Source: Dactylellina haptotyla (Eukaryota > Ascomycota > Orbiliomycetes > Orbiliales > Orbiliaceae). From it: DNA of 64,000 nucleotides. The position numbers and the translations under genes are program-made. Shown here piece after piece: positions 38,294-50,527 of this stretch (position 1 is the first letter of the stretch; the number at the start of each line of letters is the position of its first letter). The DNA is taken from the NCBI GenBank assembly GCA_031310005.1, contig CM062385.1, positions 744,001 through 808,000 on the forward strand. The letters are read 5' to 3'. The notes below the pieces were generated by a model. The model did no database searches and had not been told where the DNA came from. It saw only the letters and a list, made by a program, of their open reading frames with translations.

Positions 38294-41200
38294 TTATTTC
38301 TTCTCAAGGAATTGGGTTACTTCATCCCGGGCTTGCACTAATTCCATGATGTCCTTCCCATCTGTATGCAACGCTTCCATCCATATGCACAGTTTTTTTG
38401 TGGCGGTTGTTAGCTCCCTTCGAATTTTTTCATTCTCCGAGCTTGCCCCCTTTGACACCAGGTTCAGGCTAGTCCAAAGCTGCACGAGAGACTTGTTCCA
38501 TGTCTTCGGGTCCGCAGGCGAGGCGGCACTTGATGGCCCGTTATCTTGCAGGCGACTTAAAATTCGTTCGACAAGTTCAATCGCTGCAGACTTTGCATCC
38601 CGGCTACAGCTAGGCAGTAGCTGCTTCTCAATCAACGCCAGGAGGGTCTCCACTTGTGAGGCTGCAATGGAAAAAATAATTGCGTCAGCCAGCAGAAAAT
38701 TGACATGCATTTTATTTGCAGCGATACATTCTTCCCCCTCAAAAAATTAAATAAAAAAACATTTCGTTTTTTTGGGGGGTTTTCAAATGAGCTGAAAGGG
38801 AATGGCGTTCACTCTCGTTTAAACTTACCAGAGTTTGGATATCCTTTGTGCAGGCTCGCCGCCAAAAGCTGAAAACTGCGGGCGAGTGTAATTTGCCACC
38901 TGATATCGGAATTGGCTAAGTTCAGCTGCCACAATTTCGAAAGTTTCGGATAATTATCTCCACTCACAGCTTTTCTGAGGCTTTGCCATTATCGTCTGTG
39001 TCCATTTCATCCTCGTCGGTAATTGTCCCGGCATCCAACACGTTTTTTACCATCTCCAAGACCTCGTCGTACAGGTTTGTCTCAGGCCGTGCATTCAGAA
39101 ACTTTGCCAAGCTGTCAAATGCAGGCGGACGGTAGTCTTTATTATTTCGATTAGCTTCCCGGAGGAAGATCTAGAAAGAGTTTTAGCCAATTTAACGGGA
39201 TTGTATCAACTTGTTCGAAACTACCTTGGAAACTTCCTCGAGCTTCTGAGGATCCGTAAACTTGGGTGAAGTACAAAGCACTGCAAATCCTTCCAGGACC
39301 CTTGACTTCGATGGGTAGCTCTTCCCTGCAACACTCCGAACTGCAAGGGGATACACAGCATCGAGTTGGTCCACAGTAAGGTCTGGACCTGTCCAAAGAA
39401 TCTGTCAGTTGTGGAACACAGCATGTGGCAGCCATTGCCCGTGGAACAGGGATACCTAGTGCAACACAAAGGTCCGCAATGGTCAACGCCGCAGTCTGTT
39501 TGATGGTCCACCTCGCCGAGTTGAGGTGATTCCCCGCGAGAGTTACGATCTCAGGTAAATAGAGTTTTACGGCACCAGAGCCTCCTGTATTGTCAGACCA
39601 GCATTTTGAATATTCTTCTGCGACGGATTCTTCCGGGTCGTGTTTTGCAACAAAGGCGAATGGGAGGATATCCGAAGCAAGGGCTTGAAATCGATCCGAG
39701 GCACTTGTAATTATTAGTTGCTATACTATAGTTATATCGCCGAAAACTTAATGTACTCACTGTTTCGAAATAGCGTTCAAAACGGAGGCCGAGAGTATCC
39801 TCATCCTCTCCTCTTTTTCAAACATTAGCGGGTATTTGCCACGAGTCCTGCAGGGATACGTACCTTGCTGTTCAAAGTATAACTTTTGAGAATGCTGTAA
39901 TAATTTAATGACCGATTCGTCGCTAGCAAGTCTCGCAAGATAACCGCATGCAGCGGCATATGAAGCAGAGACAGTTTCATTTCGATCTACAAGAGCCGCG
40001 GACATCACCTTCAAAGTATCGTTGGCGTATGGTTTAAAGAGAAAATTATGTCTGATGACCAAGGTAACGATAACTCTGCTACAACCAACTTTAGAAGGCA
40101 TTCCAACGACCTTCCTAATCGCCTTGTTCAATCTTGGAATAAACGCCTTCATAACATCCGCGTCGGCGATATCTAAGCACCGTTCGATTGCATCCCTAGA
40201 ACCGTTTCAGCAAATGCGCGTGATTTTATTTAAAGGTTTCTTACATCATCGGCGATGCCCTGACGCTCGAGAGTCTCGCTGCATCAATCTAATTACTCGT
40301 TAGCTGTTTTCATCCCAAGCCATGAAGCAGAACTCACTTTGTCTTCAGTAAGGTTGTATTTGGCTGCATTCAAGTGAAGATAATTAATTGCTTGTGGCTC
40401 CAAGGAACTCAAAAGATTCAGGAACTGTTCGATCATATCAGGAACGTATGGCCGGAGGACGCGCCCGCACTTCTTGACCAAATCAAGTAAAGTTTCTACA
40501 GAATATGTCAGTTTCGCTGGTTTCAAGACTGCCGACCGTTTATCACATACTCAGAGCCAGCATCTGTGCATCTTCTGCTTGGTTTTCTAAGCCGTTCGGG
40601 CCCATCAAAAAGGGCATAATATTATCTAAAGCTTTCTTCGCCTCTTTAGGCGACGTATTGTGCTCATCTGAAACAGTATGGATTAATGACTTTGTCAAGG
40701 TCCGACACAGTTTCATAGCCGCCTCGCGAACAGAGGCTTTGATATCATCAAGCACCTTGAAGCTCATATTCCAGATATTTTGGAGGTGTTTTTCGTACTG
40801 TAAAAACAATGTTAGTGTTGTATCGTGACGTCGATGAATACTGTCAATTTCTTACCTGATAAGGCTGGCGTCCTTGTATGAGATCCGCTATAGCTCCACA
40901 GCTGGCCTCCCTTGTTCTCCACTCTCTATCGATGATGGTTTTGAGAAGATCTTCCATTATATTGTCGAAATATTTGTCAATAGTTGCGCTCGGGTTCTTT
41001 ACCAACGCCTTCCAGATATCGTTCATGGACCGTTGGACATTGGGATTAGGATCAAACCGATATCTGAAGAGCTTCGCATAGAGTTTCGGATTCTCTGCAA
41101 GCATTTCTTCGGAGCTTGACATAATATTGCCTAGTCCAAAGCGACCAAAGGCTGCACGACTCGACCACATTGCCGAATGTGATGCCAGTGACATGAATTT

Positions 41201-44200
41201 ATAGACAAGACTGGAATCGCCGACCTCGGATGCCAAGGAAAGAATATCTTTGTAGGTAGATATTGAGCCATCGCCAGTAGGGAGTGCACCAGGCTCAAAA
41301 AGTTGAGTATCGGCTTGTACCTGGCCGGCTAGAGACTTTGTACTGCCTGTGAATGATGCTACTAGGTTCCTTACGAGTTCTTCCTTTAAACCCTTGTCTC
41401 CGAGTTCGTAGACCTTGGTTAATCCACGAGATGCGGTTTCCTGAACGAATTCCTCTCTATCCGTAAGGTATATTCTAAATGCGGTGTGTATATCTTCGAA
41501 GCGTTCCCGAACTTGGTCAAGATGACCGCAATACTGAACAATACTGAGTAACCACACACAAGCAGCCTAAAAGAAGTTAGAGATGGCATTAAAATAGGAG
41601 AATAATGGATTATATACCTTTCGAGAGCTTGCACTCCCGCCTTTTGCTCGCATTTCCAATAATTCAGATACCAAGCTGCTCAATGCTTGGCCGTCTTTTC
41701 TCTCTTTGAGGCCTGCTTTGGAAATTTTACCGTCTACTAAGTCCATTTTCCTAGCTAGAATTTGAGAATCCCATCCTGCAACCAATGTAGACAACGCTTC
41801 ACCAGTAGCAAATGAAAGTTCAGGCATTTTATTATCATGGATACCAATAAGGATCTCCTTGATTTTAGTTGGTTGGTCTTTCTCGTCCGATTCTTGGGCA
41901 TCCGTTGATGCGAAATCGTATATTAAACTAATGGCCCCAAGAGCAACTACGGCCTTCTCATTCCCAGACTTCCCAAGAGTCTTGAGCTTTTCTTGAAGCT
42001 CCGACTCTTTTTTCATTAGGGTCGGCGATAGTATTTTGTAATAGCAGAGCTGTGTGATAGCAAGAATCGCACCGTCTCGGAATTCTGAGTCCCGGGATTC
42101 AACCACAATATCAATATACGCAGCGATAGCTTTAGAAAGCTGGGTTTTCTGGTCATCTGTAAGATCTGGGTTGGGCTTATAGGGCGTTTCAACATTTAAA
42201 TGCGAGAAGTAGTACGATACTGCCAGAATTGAGCCGTGTGTTTTATTCGATTCCTAATGAATTTCGGATTAGAATACCCTCTGAGAAAGGCAAGCTATGA
42301 ACACAAATTCAAACTTACCGTTGTCGGACATGATTCCCATTCGGAGATACGGGATACGTGGAGGTCGAGCCATTTCAATATTGATTCTTCATCTCCGTTG
42401 GTTTCCAACGCCATGAACGTTCCTAGTAGATAGGACGCAGTCTCCCTTTCCGCTCGTTTACCTTGCCATAACAGCCGGCTTAATTCAAGCCAATTGTTCT
42501 TGCTACATAACTGAAGAAGTTGTTGCAAGATCGGCCATGACAGCATTGGAAAGAACTCCATCAAAATACTACCATATGTTGAAGCATTGGAAGTCTCCAA
42601 TAGCGAAGTAAGGATCAGCTGAAAGTATTGAGAAACAATGTCGTTTTCTTGAATATATGAACGAACGAAAGATCGCATCTGATCCGACGTCGCCAATTCG
42701 CTGCTTATTCTATCATCCCAATCTCCATCAACTGCAATGGGCTCGTCTGCGCTCTTATTCTCATCCTCATGCTTAGATAACCCGTAGTCCAAGCAGTTCA
42801 TTAGCAGCACATTTCTTAGGAACGCTACCATGTCCGGTACGACGATCGCAGGTATACCCAGCACCAACTTTGTTGAGATGGTACTACTCTCAAAGGCCTT
42901 GGGGAGCCGGTTTTTTGGAGAAAAAAGATATTGAAGCAGGGCTGGAAATTGAGCTTTGTCGGGGAATTGATTTTCATTCATTTCCTGGTCAATATCCATT
43001 GCGTCATCCTGAACTTTTTGATCTGGATTTTCCTTTTTGGTTTGTGTATTTGAACTGCCGCCTGTGTGCAAAATGTTGAACCAATATGGGTGCAAGCCCT
43101 TCTTTCCGTCGTCGACGAGATCCCGTGACGATTCCGCAGCGCCCAGTGCAGCAGTGGCAGAAGCAAGAAGACACATCCAAATTCTAATAGGGTCACCGAA
43201 AGACGATGCCCTATTCGCTATTTTGAGGTATGAGGTCCAGCCTGAAGCATCTTTGTCATCCAAGAGGCTTTGAAACGCGAGCTCCTTAACATCATTCCGT
43301 TGTTCATTTGTCATAAGGGGAAAACATGGTAAGATCGAGCTAATCGCTTCTTCTGCAGATGACCGCATAGTCTTAGTTTCACCCCGGACAGATGACAATA
43401 AGAACCTTAGAATTTGAAGATCGTTTTGAACAATAAACCTCGGCACTCTTCGGGAGAGTAAACCGATCGTGATGTATCCCTGTGATCTTAGTTGGTGGGA
43501 CGCTTGACTAATGTTGACCGAGGTACTCTTTGGCCAACCATCAGCATATATCCACAGTCGAATGTTTTCTATAATACTGTATCCAATTATTGATATAAGC
43601 TCATCGCCACCAAGTCGAGTAAGGTGTATTAGAAACGAGAACACTGATGATCTGAACTTAAAATTGTATTCAGGATTTTCGCCCAGTAGCCCCTCTTCCA
43701 CCAGCCTCTGGATTTTAGTGGGTGAAATTAAGTCTGGTTTCAATGCAAGGAGTGATTTTGAAAGCACGCTGAGAATGCGAATCTTCAGGCTAGCTCTTAC
43801 AGGCGGAGTTTTCGACTCCGGTAGGCCGTGGTAGAGATCATATAGCTTCTGCGTGATACTAACCCCAACATTGTTTCTCTCGGTGATCTTCTCTTCTAGG
43901 TTTTTTGACTCGGATATTTCCAAGTTATCTAAGTCTATGGTGAGCTTTTTGAGTCCATCTTCGCCTAAGCTCACCAAATGGGACCCAGAGTCGGATCCCG
44001 CCGCCACAAGCAAAGGAAAGTATAAATCATTGTCTGAAAACCCCGCCACAGCTAGGAATTCCATGACCCTCTGTTTGATACTAGATAATTGCGAATGAGA
44101 AAACGTTTCTTTCTTCCCCAGTGTCAGAAATTCAAAACGTTCGGCTGAAAGACCTGGGCATGATAATCCGATGTTTGTGCTAGATGTTGTATCCGCTGTG

Positions 44201-44884
44201 GTCGACTGAAATGGACTTAGGGCGAGTAGTAGGAGATCTTCAAATTTCTGCGACAAGAATCCTGCGGCTTTCTCGTGATGCTCGAGGTCCAGAGCTGTTC
44301 GATATTCCGCAGCGGCTGGACTACCTCGAGCAGGCGGTGGAGGTAATTGTATGAGGATATTTAGTAGAATCTGGAACATTGTTTTCGCATGGCTGATGGT
44401 TATATTCTCGAATGCATGTATGATACTAGGTAAAAGTGGTTGAAGCTCCTTCTTGTCCGTCAGTAATCGATAGCGATAAGATCTCAAAATATAAGGCTTA
44501 CATCAGCGGACACCCGTTCAATACCCCTTTGTATATACATTAGGTCGAAGTTTTTCAGAAGGGTACCGGCGGTATCCGTTTGAAATTGGGCTAACAATGC
44601 AGCTACAGGGAGCTGGATCCCAGACGGCTTTATCCTGGTATTGATATGTTGACATATTGAAATTGTTTTCTCTCGCACTGCCGCATGAGAAGATTCAAGC
44701 TTCAATAGCATAGGACATAAAAAAGTTTTTAGAATTGTCTATTAGGAAGATACGCGGTTAATATCGGATCAAGTAGAAGTCTAGTCGGGAGCCGACTCAC
44801 CTGAAGGGCGGCATCATTTTGTGCAAAAACAATACGGTTCTCAACATTCTTGAGAAGGTTGAGTTCCTTCGCCTCGTCAGCCAT
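38294..44884 (-). CDS. ECM29: ECM29, proteasome adaptor/stabiliser (HEAT-repeat, about 1895 aa)
   Basis: Fifteen exons: 44884-44801, 44738-44502, 44451-42319, 42253-41618, 41566-40856, 40797-40551, 40495-40338, 40288-40245, 40195-39864, 39812-39761, 39703-39456, 39388-39225, 39170-38968, 38899-38829 and 38661-38294. The phase adds up throughout. The exon-3 acceptor (44452/44451) is the weakest call: a 50-nt intron with a CTGAC branch and AAG acceptor. The protein starts MADEAKELNLLKNVENRI. Segments typical of Ecm29 include AWVQETASRGL-like FVQETASRGLTKVYELG, SHSAMWSSRAAFGRFGL, DREWRTREASCGAIADLIQG, NYLHLNAAKYNL and MPSKVGCSRVIVTLVIRH. Length matches the family (about 1800-1900). Ecm29 tethers the 19S cap to the 20S core of the proteasome and acts in quality control of holoenzymes. 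Its promoter lies in the 560 bp before the GH51 gene's stop. Confidence 0.93.
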
Positions 44885-45442
44885 GATCACAGTAGCTGGT
44901 ACTATTATTTGGTCTTGAACTCGGGTTGTGTTGGATAGGTATGGGAGCTTTCTTGATCGTCTGCTATTCTGTCCTCCGTCTGCGCCACTGCCTGATATCA
45001 CAGTCTCGCGATCAAAGAGATACAGTTCTAGCTCTACGATACCGTGCTCTTTATACACCCAATAGGATTTCTGGATTCGTAACCGTTTTCTGACGCGTCC
45101 TTGTTGCTGACAAAGTTGCTTGCGTGGCGAGCTCTTGTTCCGTATGTCGAAGCTTGGGCTGGTTTTGAGCAGTGGCAACATTTACAACGCAAAAAAAACA
45201 ACATAGCCTGACTAATTAAAAGCGGGCTCGGATTCAATCCATGTTTGTGTTTCGCGGTCACGTTGTCTGGTACTTGCAGAATGTGACCAAAAGACCCGGT
45301 ACCTTGCCCATGGAAGTAAAACACGCAAACTTAATGAGTAATAGTTCATTCGTCTAGTCCGTAGTGCTTGGGAATCGCGAATGCTCCGATTCGAAAACTA
45401 AATTCGCATATATACGGCTTATTCTAACTAAGGCATCGATAG
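44885..45442. promoter_or_regulatory. ECM29 promoter / GH51 3' region
   Basis: 558 bp between two minus-strand genes. It must contain the ECM29 promoter and the end of the GH51 transcript. Short frames only. Confidence 0.5.
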
Positions 45443-47253
45443 CTATTTCCATCTCAACAAAGTATAGCTACCCTTCTCGAAATTGAATTTGCCGCTAGCC
45501 TCCCACGTCGTCTCTTGGATATTTATGATTTCTTTGCCTTCCATATTGGTATCCGAGACCCTGAATTTGCTGCCTCCAATTCGAAATATCTGCACTTTGG
45601 TGCCTTCAGGAATAGAAATATCAGTCAGAATGTCGTCGTCTGCTGAAATGTTCACAACACTCAAATTCACAAAACCATCATCAGAAAGGGCTCCAGAAAC
45701 ATCCAACCAAGGGGCATCCATAGTTGTACCAATCCACTCAGGAGCAGTTCTTCCTTCGTATACCCCTGTTGTCAAATGAACCCCAAGTGTCTTCCCTCTC
45801 ATGTAGTTGGAAAACAGGTAGAGCACGAAATATGATGTTTGTTTGATGATGCCTTCCTTCGTCGTCATCAACGGAGAGATCACATTCACAGACTGGGCGA
45901 TGTTTGCCATGCCCAAATATTTAGCCTGCCGAACGAAGACATTTAACCAAACCCCAACCGCTAGTGCGTCGGAGAGAGTATATCTCTCCTCGGCTCCTTG
46001 ATCACCTGGAGCTCTAGTGTACATCCAGACATTCCATTCATCAAAGCATATTTTTGGCCGATATGTGATATGGCTGTCCTTGGTTGGAGGGTTAGTAAAG
46101 CGATTGTTGATGCGTGCAAGATCGATGAAAGAAGCTGTCATCTCAATAGCCCGTTCTGCAGATAACGGTGCTATGACGTTTGGAATATGGTCGTCATCCG
46201 CAGTATAGATATGAATCGAATGCATATCAATGTACTCGATGCTATGTTGTAAGACATATCTATCCCAGTCGCTAGATCCTGTTTGTCCGCATAGTATCAG
46301 TTTGATACTCGGATCCAAAAGCTTGAGAGCTATAATTTCAAAGAGACATTAGCCACTTGAAACTAGATAATTCTGAGCTCGCATTTAATATGGTTTCAAT
46401 ACCTTTCCCCCATTCATGTGCTTTCTTCGCGTAATCTTCCTTCGTCATCGCTCCTACCTGCCTTTAACCAATGAGAATTCAACTTATTTGCCATGGGGTA
46501 TGTTTGAATATTTGACATACCACACACCGTACATTTCGTTTCCAAGAGCCCAATACTTGACATTGTATGGTTTATCTCTTCCGTTCTTTCGCCGTAGGTT
46601 TGCGTAGTATGTATCCTGGTCCGAATTGCAGTATTCCAGCCATCCCAACGCTATTAAGTAATAAAACGTAAGAAATTTCCGATCAGTGGCAAAGTTAGGG
46701 TACTTTTCTTGAATACCTTCCATCAAAGTACCAGTGGCCATATTCAGACAGATATAAGGCTCTGCTTTGAGTTCCTCACACCACTCCATAAATTCGTCTG
46801 TGCCGAATTGGTTGCTCTCTATACCCTTCCAAGCCAGTTCGGGTCGTTTGGGGCGGTTTTCGCGAGGGCCAACACCATCCAGCCAGGAATACGTACAGAC
46901 AAAGTTTCCTCCAGGATATCGAAAACACGGGACTTTGAGTTCTTTGAGGGCTTCCATTACATCCTTTCTAAAGCCTTTTGCATCGGAAAGAGGATTGCCT
47001 GGATCATAAATTCCACCATAAATACATCTTCCCATATGCCTGTGTCATAGATATCCATGGAGTACTATTAGAACTAATGTAATGGCAAAGAAATCGAAGT
47101 TTTGCGCTCCTTGCATTTATTCAGCTTCAATCCAATGGGTACTCACTCCGTAAAGCCAGAGTATATGAGCGGATCGATATCGTGCACAACTCTTCGGGCG
47201 TCAATAAGAATCGACGCCGTTTGTTTACTATCAATCTTTGTAAAGGTCGTCAT
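45443..47253 (-). CDS. Intracellular GH51 alpha-L-arabinofuranosidase (523 aa)
   Basis: Exons 47253-47147, 47039-46521, 46461-46403 and 46329-45443; phases agree. The exon-3 acceptor uses AAAG so that VWQVGAMTKEDYAKKA is formed; the nearby CAG would create a stop. GH51 hallmarks: EHMGRCIYGGIYDPG near the start, FRYPGGNFV, DGVGPRENRP, acid/base E204 in ALGNEMYG, nucleophile E326 in CFDEWNVW, and a C-terminal beta-sandwich (NLSVVNISADDDI). The enzyme releases terminal alpha-L-arabinofuranose from arabino-oligosaccharides. There is no signal peptide, and the length matches bacterial intracellular AbfA enzymes (about 500 aa) rather than the usual secreted fungal GH51 (over 600 aa). It is divergent from a sugar transporter, suggesting imported substrate. 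Confidence 0.93.
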
Positions 47254-47375
47254 TTCGTTAAGCAGGGTCGGAATATCTTAATTTTCAACTGAGAATATTG
47301 ATAAGCCATTTCAGGGTCCATGATCCGGGTTTTAAACTTGGTGTGGATTGAAAATCCAATCGGCTTTCCTCAAAT

Positions 47376-47383
47376 CGGATAAA
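47376..47383 (+). promoter_or_regulatory. CGGATAAA, match to AraR-type motif CGGDTAAW
   Basis: Exact match to the CGGDTAAW consensus reported for the Aspergillus arabinolytic regulator AraR; it also contains GGATAAA, which fits the XlnR-type GGNTAAA. It lies about 125 bp upstream of the GH51 start codon. Confidence 0.45.
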
Positions 47384-47388
47384 CTAAG

Positions 47389-47394
47389 GTGGGG
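47389..47394 (+). promoter_or_regulatory. GTGGGG, CreA-like SYGGRG site
   Basis: Matches the carbon-catabolite repressor consensus SYGGRG and sits six bases from the AraR-type motif. A six-base degenerate match alone is weak evidence. Confidence 0.35.
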
Positions 47395-47476
47395 CCGTAA
47401 TGTTCGCCCAGTTTAAATCTGGTGCTTGATTTGTGAATGCTTCTCAAAAAGGGCACGATCTCATGCCCAAGCTCCG

Positions 47477-47482
47477 GCGGGG
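47477..47482 (+). promoter_or_regulatory. GCGGGG, CreA-like SYGGRG site
   Basis: Second SYGGRG match in the shared promoter. A third, on the minus strand (GCGGGG), lies at 47844-47849. Confidence 0.35.
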
Positions 47483-47601
47483 GTGGAATCCAGGTATTTG
47501 CACCTGCGTACACCAGATTCTCTCTTCAACAGGACAACGAGACGAGCTGCTCTTCAACCATATTTTTAATTATTTTGTACCAGCAAAATTATTTTTTAAA
47601 T

Positions 47602-47609
47602 ATTAACCG
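47602..47609 (-). promoter_or_regulatory. CGGTTAAT (minus strand), match to AraR-type motif CGGDTAAW
   Basis: Read on the minus strand this is a second exact match to CGGDTAAW. It lies about 350 bp upstream of the GH51 start and 880 bp upstream of the transporter start. Confidence 0.4.
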
Positions 47610-48488
47610 GACGCGAGCATGGAATATGCAAGGAATAGCCTAAATCTTTCCGAGCCGTTTCGAACTCGTCGACAAGGGAGCCAAAGTCGACCCGCATGCT
47701 TGCTTGAATGCCGAATTCTTGCCCGAGCTGGGGTAAAAAAGCGGAGTCGAGGTTTAAGGTTCCTTGAGGTTTCGGCTGACGTCAAGCGAGACCACAAAAA
47801 ATGTTCGTGTCGAACCAGCGAGCCGAGCAGCGGGATCCATGCCCCCCGCTTCTTATCAGCCTCCTTATTGATGGAAAATTCCTGGGTACCCGAACGCCCA
47901 ATTAACTTGCTACCTTGGTTTGCGAACGGGTAATCACAACATGCAACAAGACTTTATCTTCACGACCAAAAATGCCAAATAGCATGTGGTTCGATATAGA
48001 CTCTTTTAGTACCAAGATCAGCAGATATCTTGTCTCGGGGCTATTTACCCCGTTTGGGCATTGGGATGAAATTCTTCGTAAAGTGATAGACATTCTTCCA
48101 ATCGGGCGCCATGCTAGGGAGCAGGTGGAGAATTATTCCGACCTAAAGTTCCTTTGATGCGATATCATGAGAGATCAAGCATAGAGTTCACTTGAGCCTT
48201 CGTAAAAACCGGCACCGAGGTATATTGCGCGTTAATATCCTGCAATAGTCTGGATAATACTGTATCCACCTTGTTTGGTGTCACGGGTTCTTATCCAGCT
48301 CTGTGTCAGAAATGTTTTCAAAGAAAAGTCGTGGAGCAGCTTGGGCCAGCTTTCGGTCATGATCGACTGTACATAAATTCAGGGTTCTCCGCAAGTGGTC
48401 ACTCCGCGATCTTCCCCAGAAATCATTTTAGCTTAGTATCCTGTAGCTCGCTCCCTCCAAAGTAGAGTTCTACATACCTGCCGCAATC

Positions 48489-50527
48489 ATGGCTCTACCA
48501 CCAAAATGGTATCAATTCCTCGTAGGAGTGTTCGCCTCCTTGGGATCTTTTCTATTCGGTTACGATCTCGTAAGTAGTTACAGAAAGATTCACAATCACT
48601 GGTAAATTAGGCTTAACCAATCCGAATCTCAGGGTGTCATCGCCGAGGTGATTCAATGTGACACCTTCAAGGCAAGATTTGGAACTGATTCCGCCAAAAT
48701 GTAAGTTCAACCAGTAGCTGAATCTCTAACTACTGCGCTCACATAATGCCTAGCGGAGCTGTTGTATCTACTTTCACGGGTGGAGGCTTCGTTGGCGCTC
48801 TTATCGCTGGTTATATCTCCGATTGGCTCGGTCGTCGCCTCACAATATCAGTTGCCACTGTTATCTTCCTGGTTGGAGGATCCTTGCAAACCGCTGCGCA
48901 GGTAAACAAATAACAAAGCTTCGAGACAGTATTCTTAACCTATTAGGGACTGGAATTAACATGATCGCATGATAGACCCTGGCATATCTATGGTCGGGAA
49001 GGGCAATAACTGGAGCCGGGTAGGTTTTTAATCCTTTTTCTGTACCACCAAATCTCTAAATTGAATTCTGGGTCCACTAATTTGTGATATGGTGTTGAAG
49101 AGTCGGTATTCTCGTTATGATCGTTCCTCTCTATCAAGCAGAACTTGCACATCCATCCATCCGTGGAAGAATCACCGCTTTGCAACAATTCATGCTGGGA
49201 ATTGGCGCGCTATTGGCAACATGGTCTGGCTACGGTACATACATTCATTTGACGAACGAGGGCCAATGGCGAATTCCATTGGCCCTGCAAATGGTCCCCG
49301 CCATCGTCCTAGGAACTTGCATTTTCTTCATGCCCGAATCCCCTCGTTGGTTGATTGACAATGGAAAGACAGAGCAGGGTCTTGCAGTGCTAGCGCAACT
49401 CCATGCTAATGGAGACCAGATGGATCCCTTCGTTAGAGCCGAATTCGAGGCTATCCAGACTAGCATCACGATTGAACATGATACTGAGGCGAAGAAGTGG
49501 TCCCAATTGATCACTGACAGATTGAATTTCAAGAGGCTGTTCATAGCTGTCAGTGTACAGGGCAGTATCCAGATGACTGGTGTCAGTTTCATCCAATACT
49601 ATGCTCCATCTATATTCGCACAAATCGGTATCAGCACAAGTACAACCCTGCTCCTCCAGGCTATCAACTCTATTATTGCGTTGATTGCGCAGTTTTGCTG
49701 TATTATGTTTATCGGTAGGTTTTATTAAAAACAGTAGGATTCATGAATATGGACATGTGTACTAACAATATTGGTGAAGATCGCTTCGGTCGAAGATGGG
49801 TTTTGATCATTGGTAATCTCGTCAACATGGTGGCCTGGATTATTGTGACAGCCCTAGTCGCCGAATATGGTGGCCAAGAGAATGCCAATGGTGCACATTG
49901 GGCCTTCATCATCATGGTAATACGGACACCCTCAATTTTAGATCAAACATCTAATTCTTGTGCTAACTTCTATGGCAGACCTGGCTTTACCAGTTCTCGT
50001 TTTCTTTCGCCTGTGGCCCTCTTTCTTGGATCATTCCGGTACTTGACATGAAACTATCCCACATCATGCTCTACTTTCACTAATTCCTTTGCGATAGGCT
50101 GAAATCTTCAATACCGCCACTCGTTCCAAAGGTGTTGCAATTGCGACAATGACTTCATTTGCGTAAGACTGTCCAACTCTCATCACTCTTTACATTAGTT
50201 TCTCATGTATTCTTGAAATATAGGACAAATACTTTGATCGGACAGGTCTCCCCAATCGCTCTCGAGGATGTCGGCTGGAAGTATTTCGTGTTCTTCATCG
50301 TCGCCAACTTTACAAACGCAATATTCTTTTACTGCATCCTCCCAGAAACTAGCCGTGTTCCGTTAGAGAATATGGATCAACTATTCGATTCTTCCTGGTG
50401 GGTTCCAGGGTGGGATAAGGAGCACGTCATGCGCCTACGTGAAGAACTAGAGGAACGAACTGAAGAGATTAGGGAGAAGGACGGCAATACTGCAGAACAT
50501 GTTGAAACGGCTCCACGGACAGCTTAG
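48489..50527 (+). CDS. MFS sugar transporter (506 aa)
   Basis: Nine exons: 48489-48569, 48633-48700, 48754-48901, 48976-49019, 49101-49714, 49780-49916, 49979-50038, 50098-50162 and 50224-50527; all phases agree. The protein shows the sugar-porter signatures in order: GSFLFGYDLGVIAEV in helix 1, DWLGRR in loop 2-3, PLYQAELAHPSIRGR, FFMPESPRWLI before the central loop, DRFGRRWVL after helix 8, and LPETSRVPLENMDQLF after helix 12. About 12 hydrophobic segments fit the family. It is a plasma-membrane proton-coupled or facilitative sugar carrier; specificity (pentose, hexose or oligosaccharide) cannot be read from sequence. Placement opposite the intracellular GH51 suggests import of arabinose-containing sugars. 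The C-terminal tail is acidic and hydrophilic. Confidence 0.92.

Larger units (their letters stand above)
47254..48488. promoter_or_regulatory. Divergent promoter GH51 / sugar transporter
   Basis: 1,235 bp separate the two start codons. It contains two CGGDTAAW matches (47376-47383 plus, 47602-47609 minus) and several SYGGRG CreA-like sites. This arrangement would let one regulator induce both genes and glucose repress both. The element assignments rest on consensus matches only. Confidence 0.55.
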
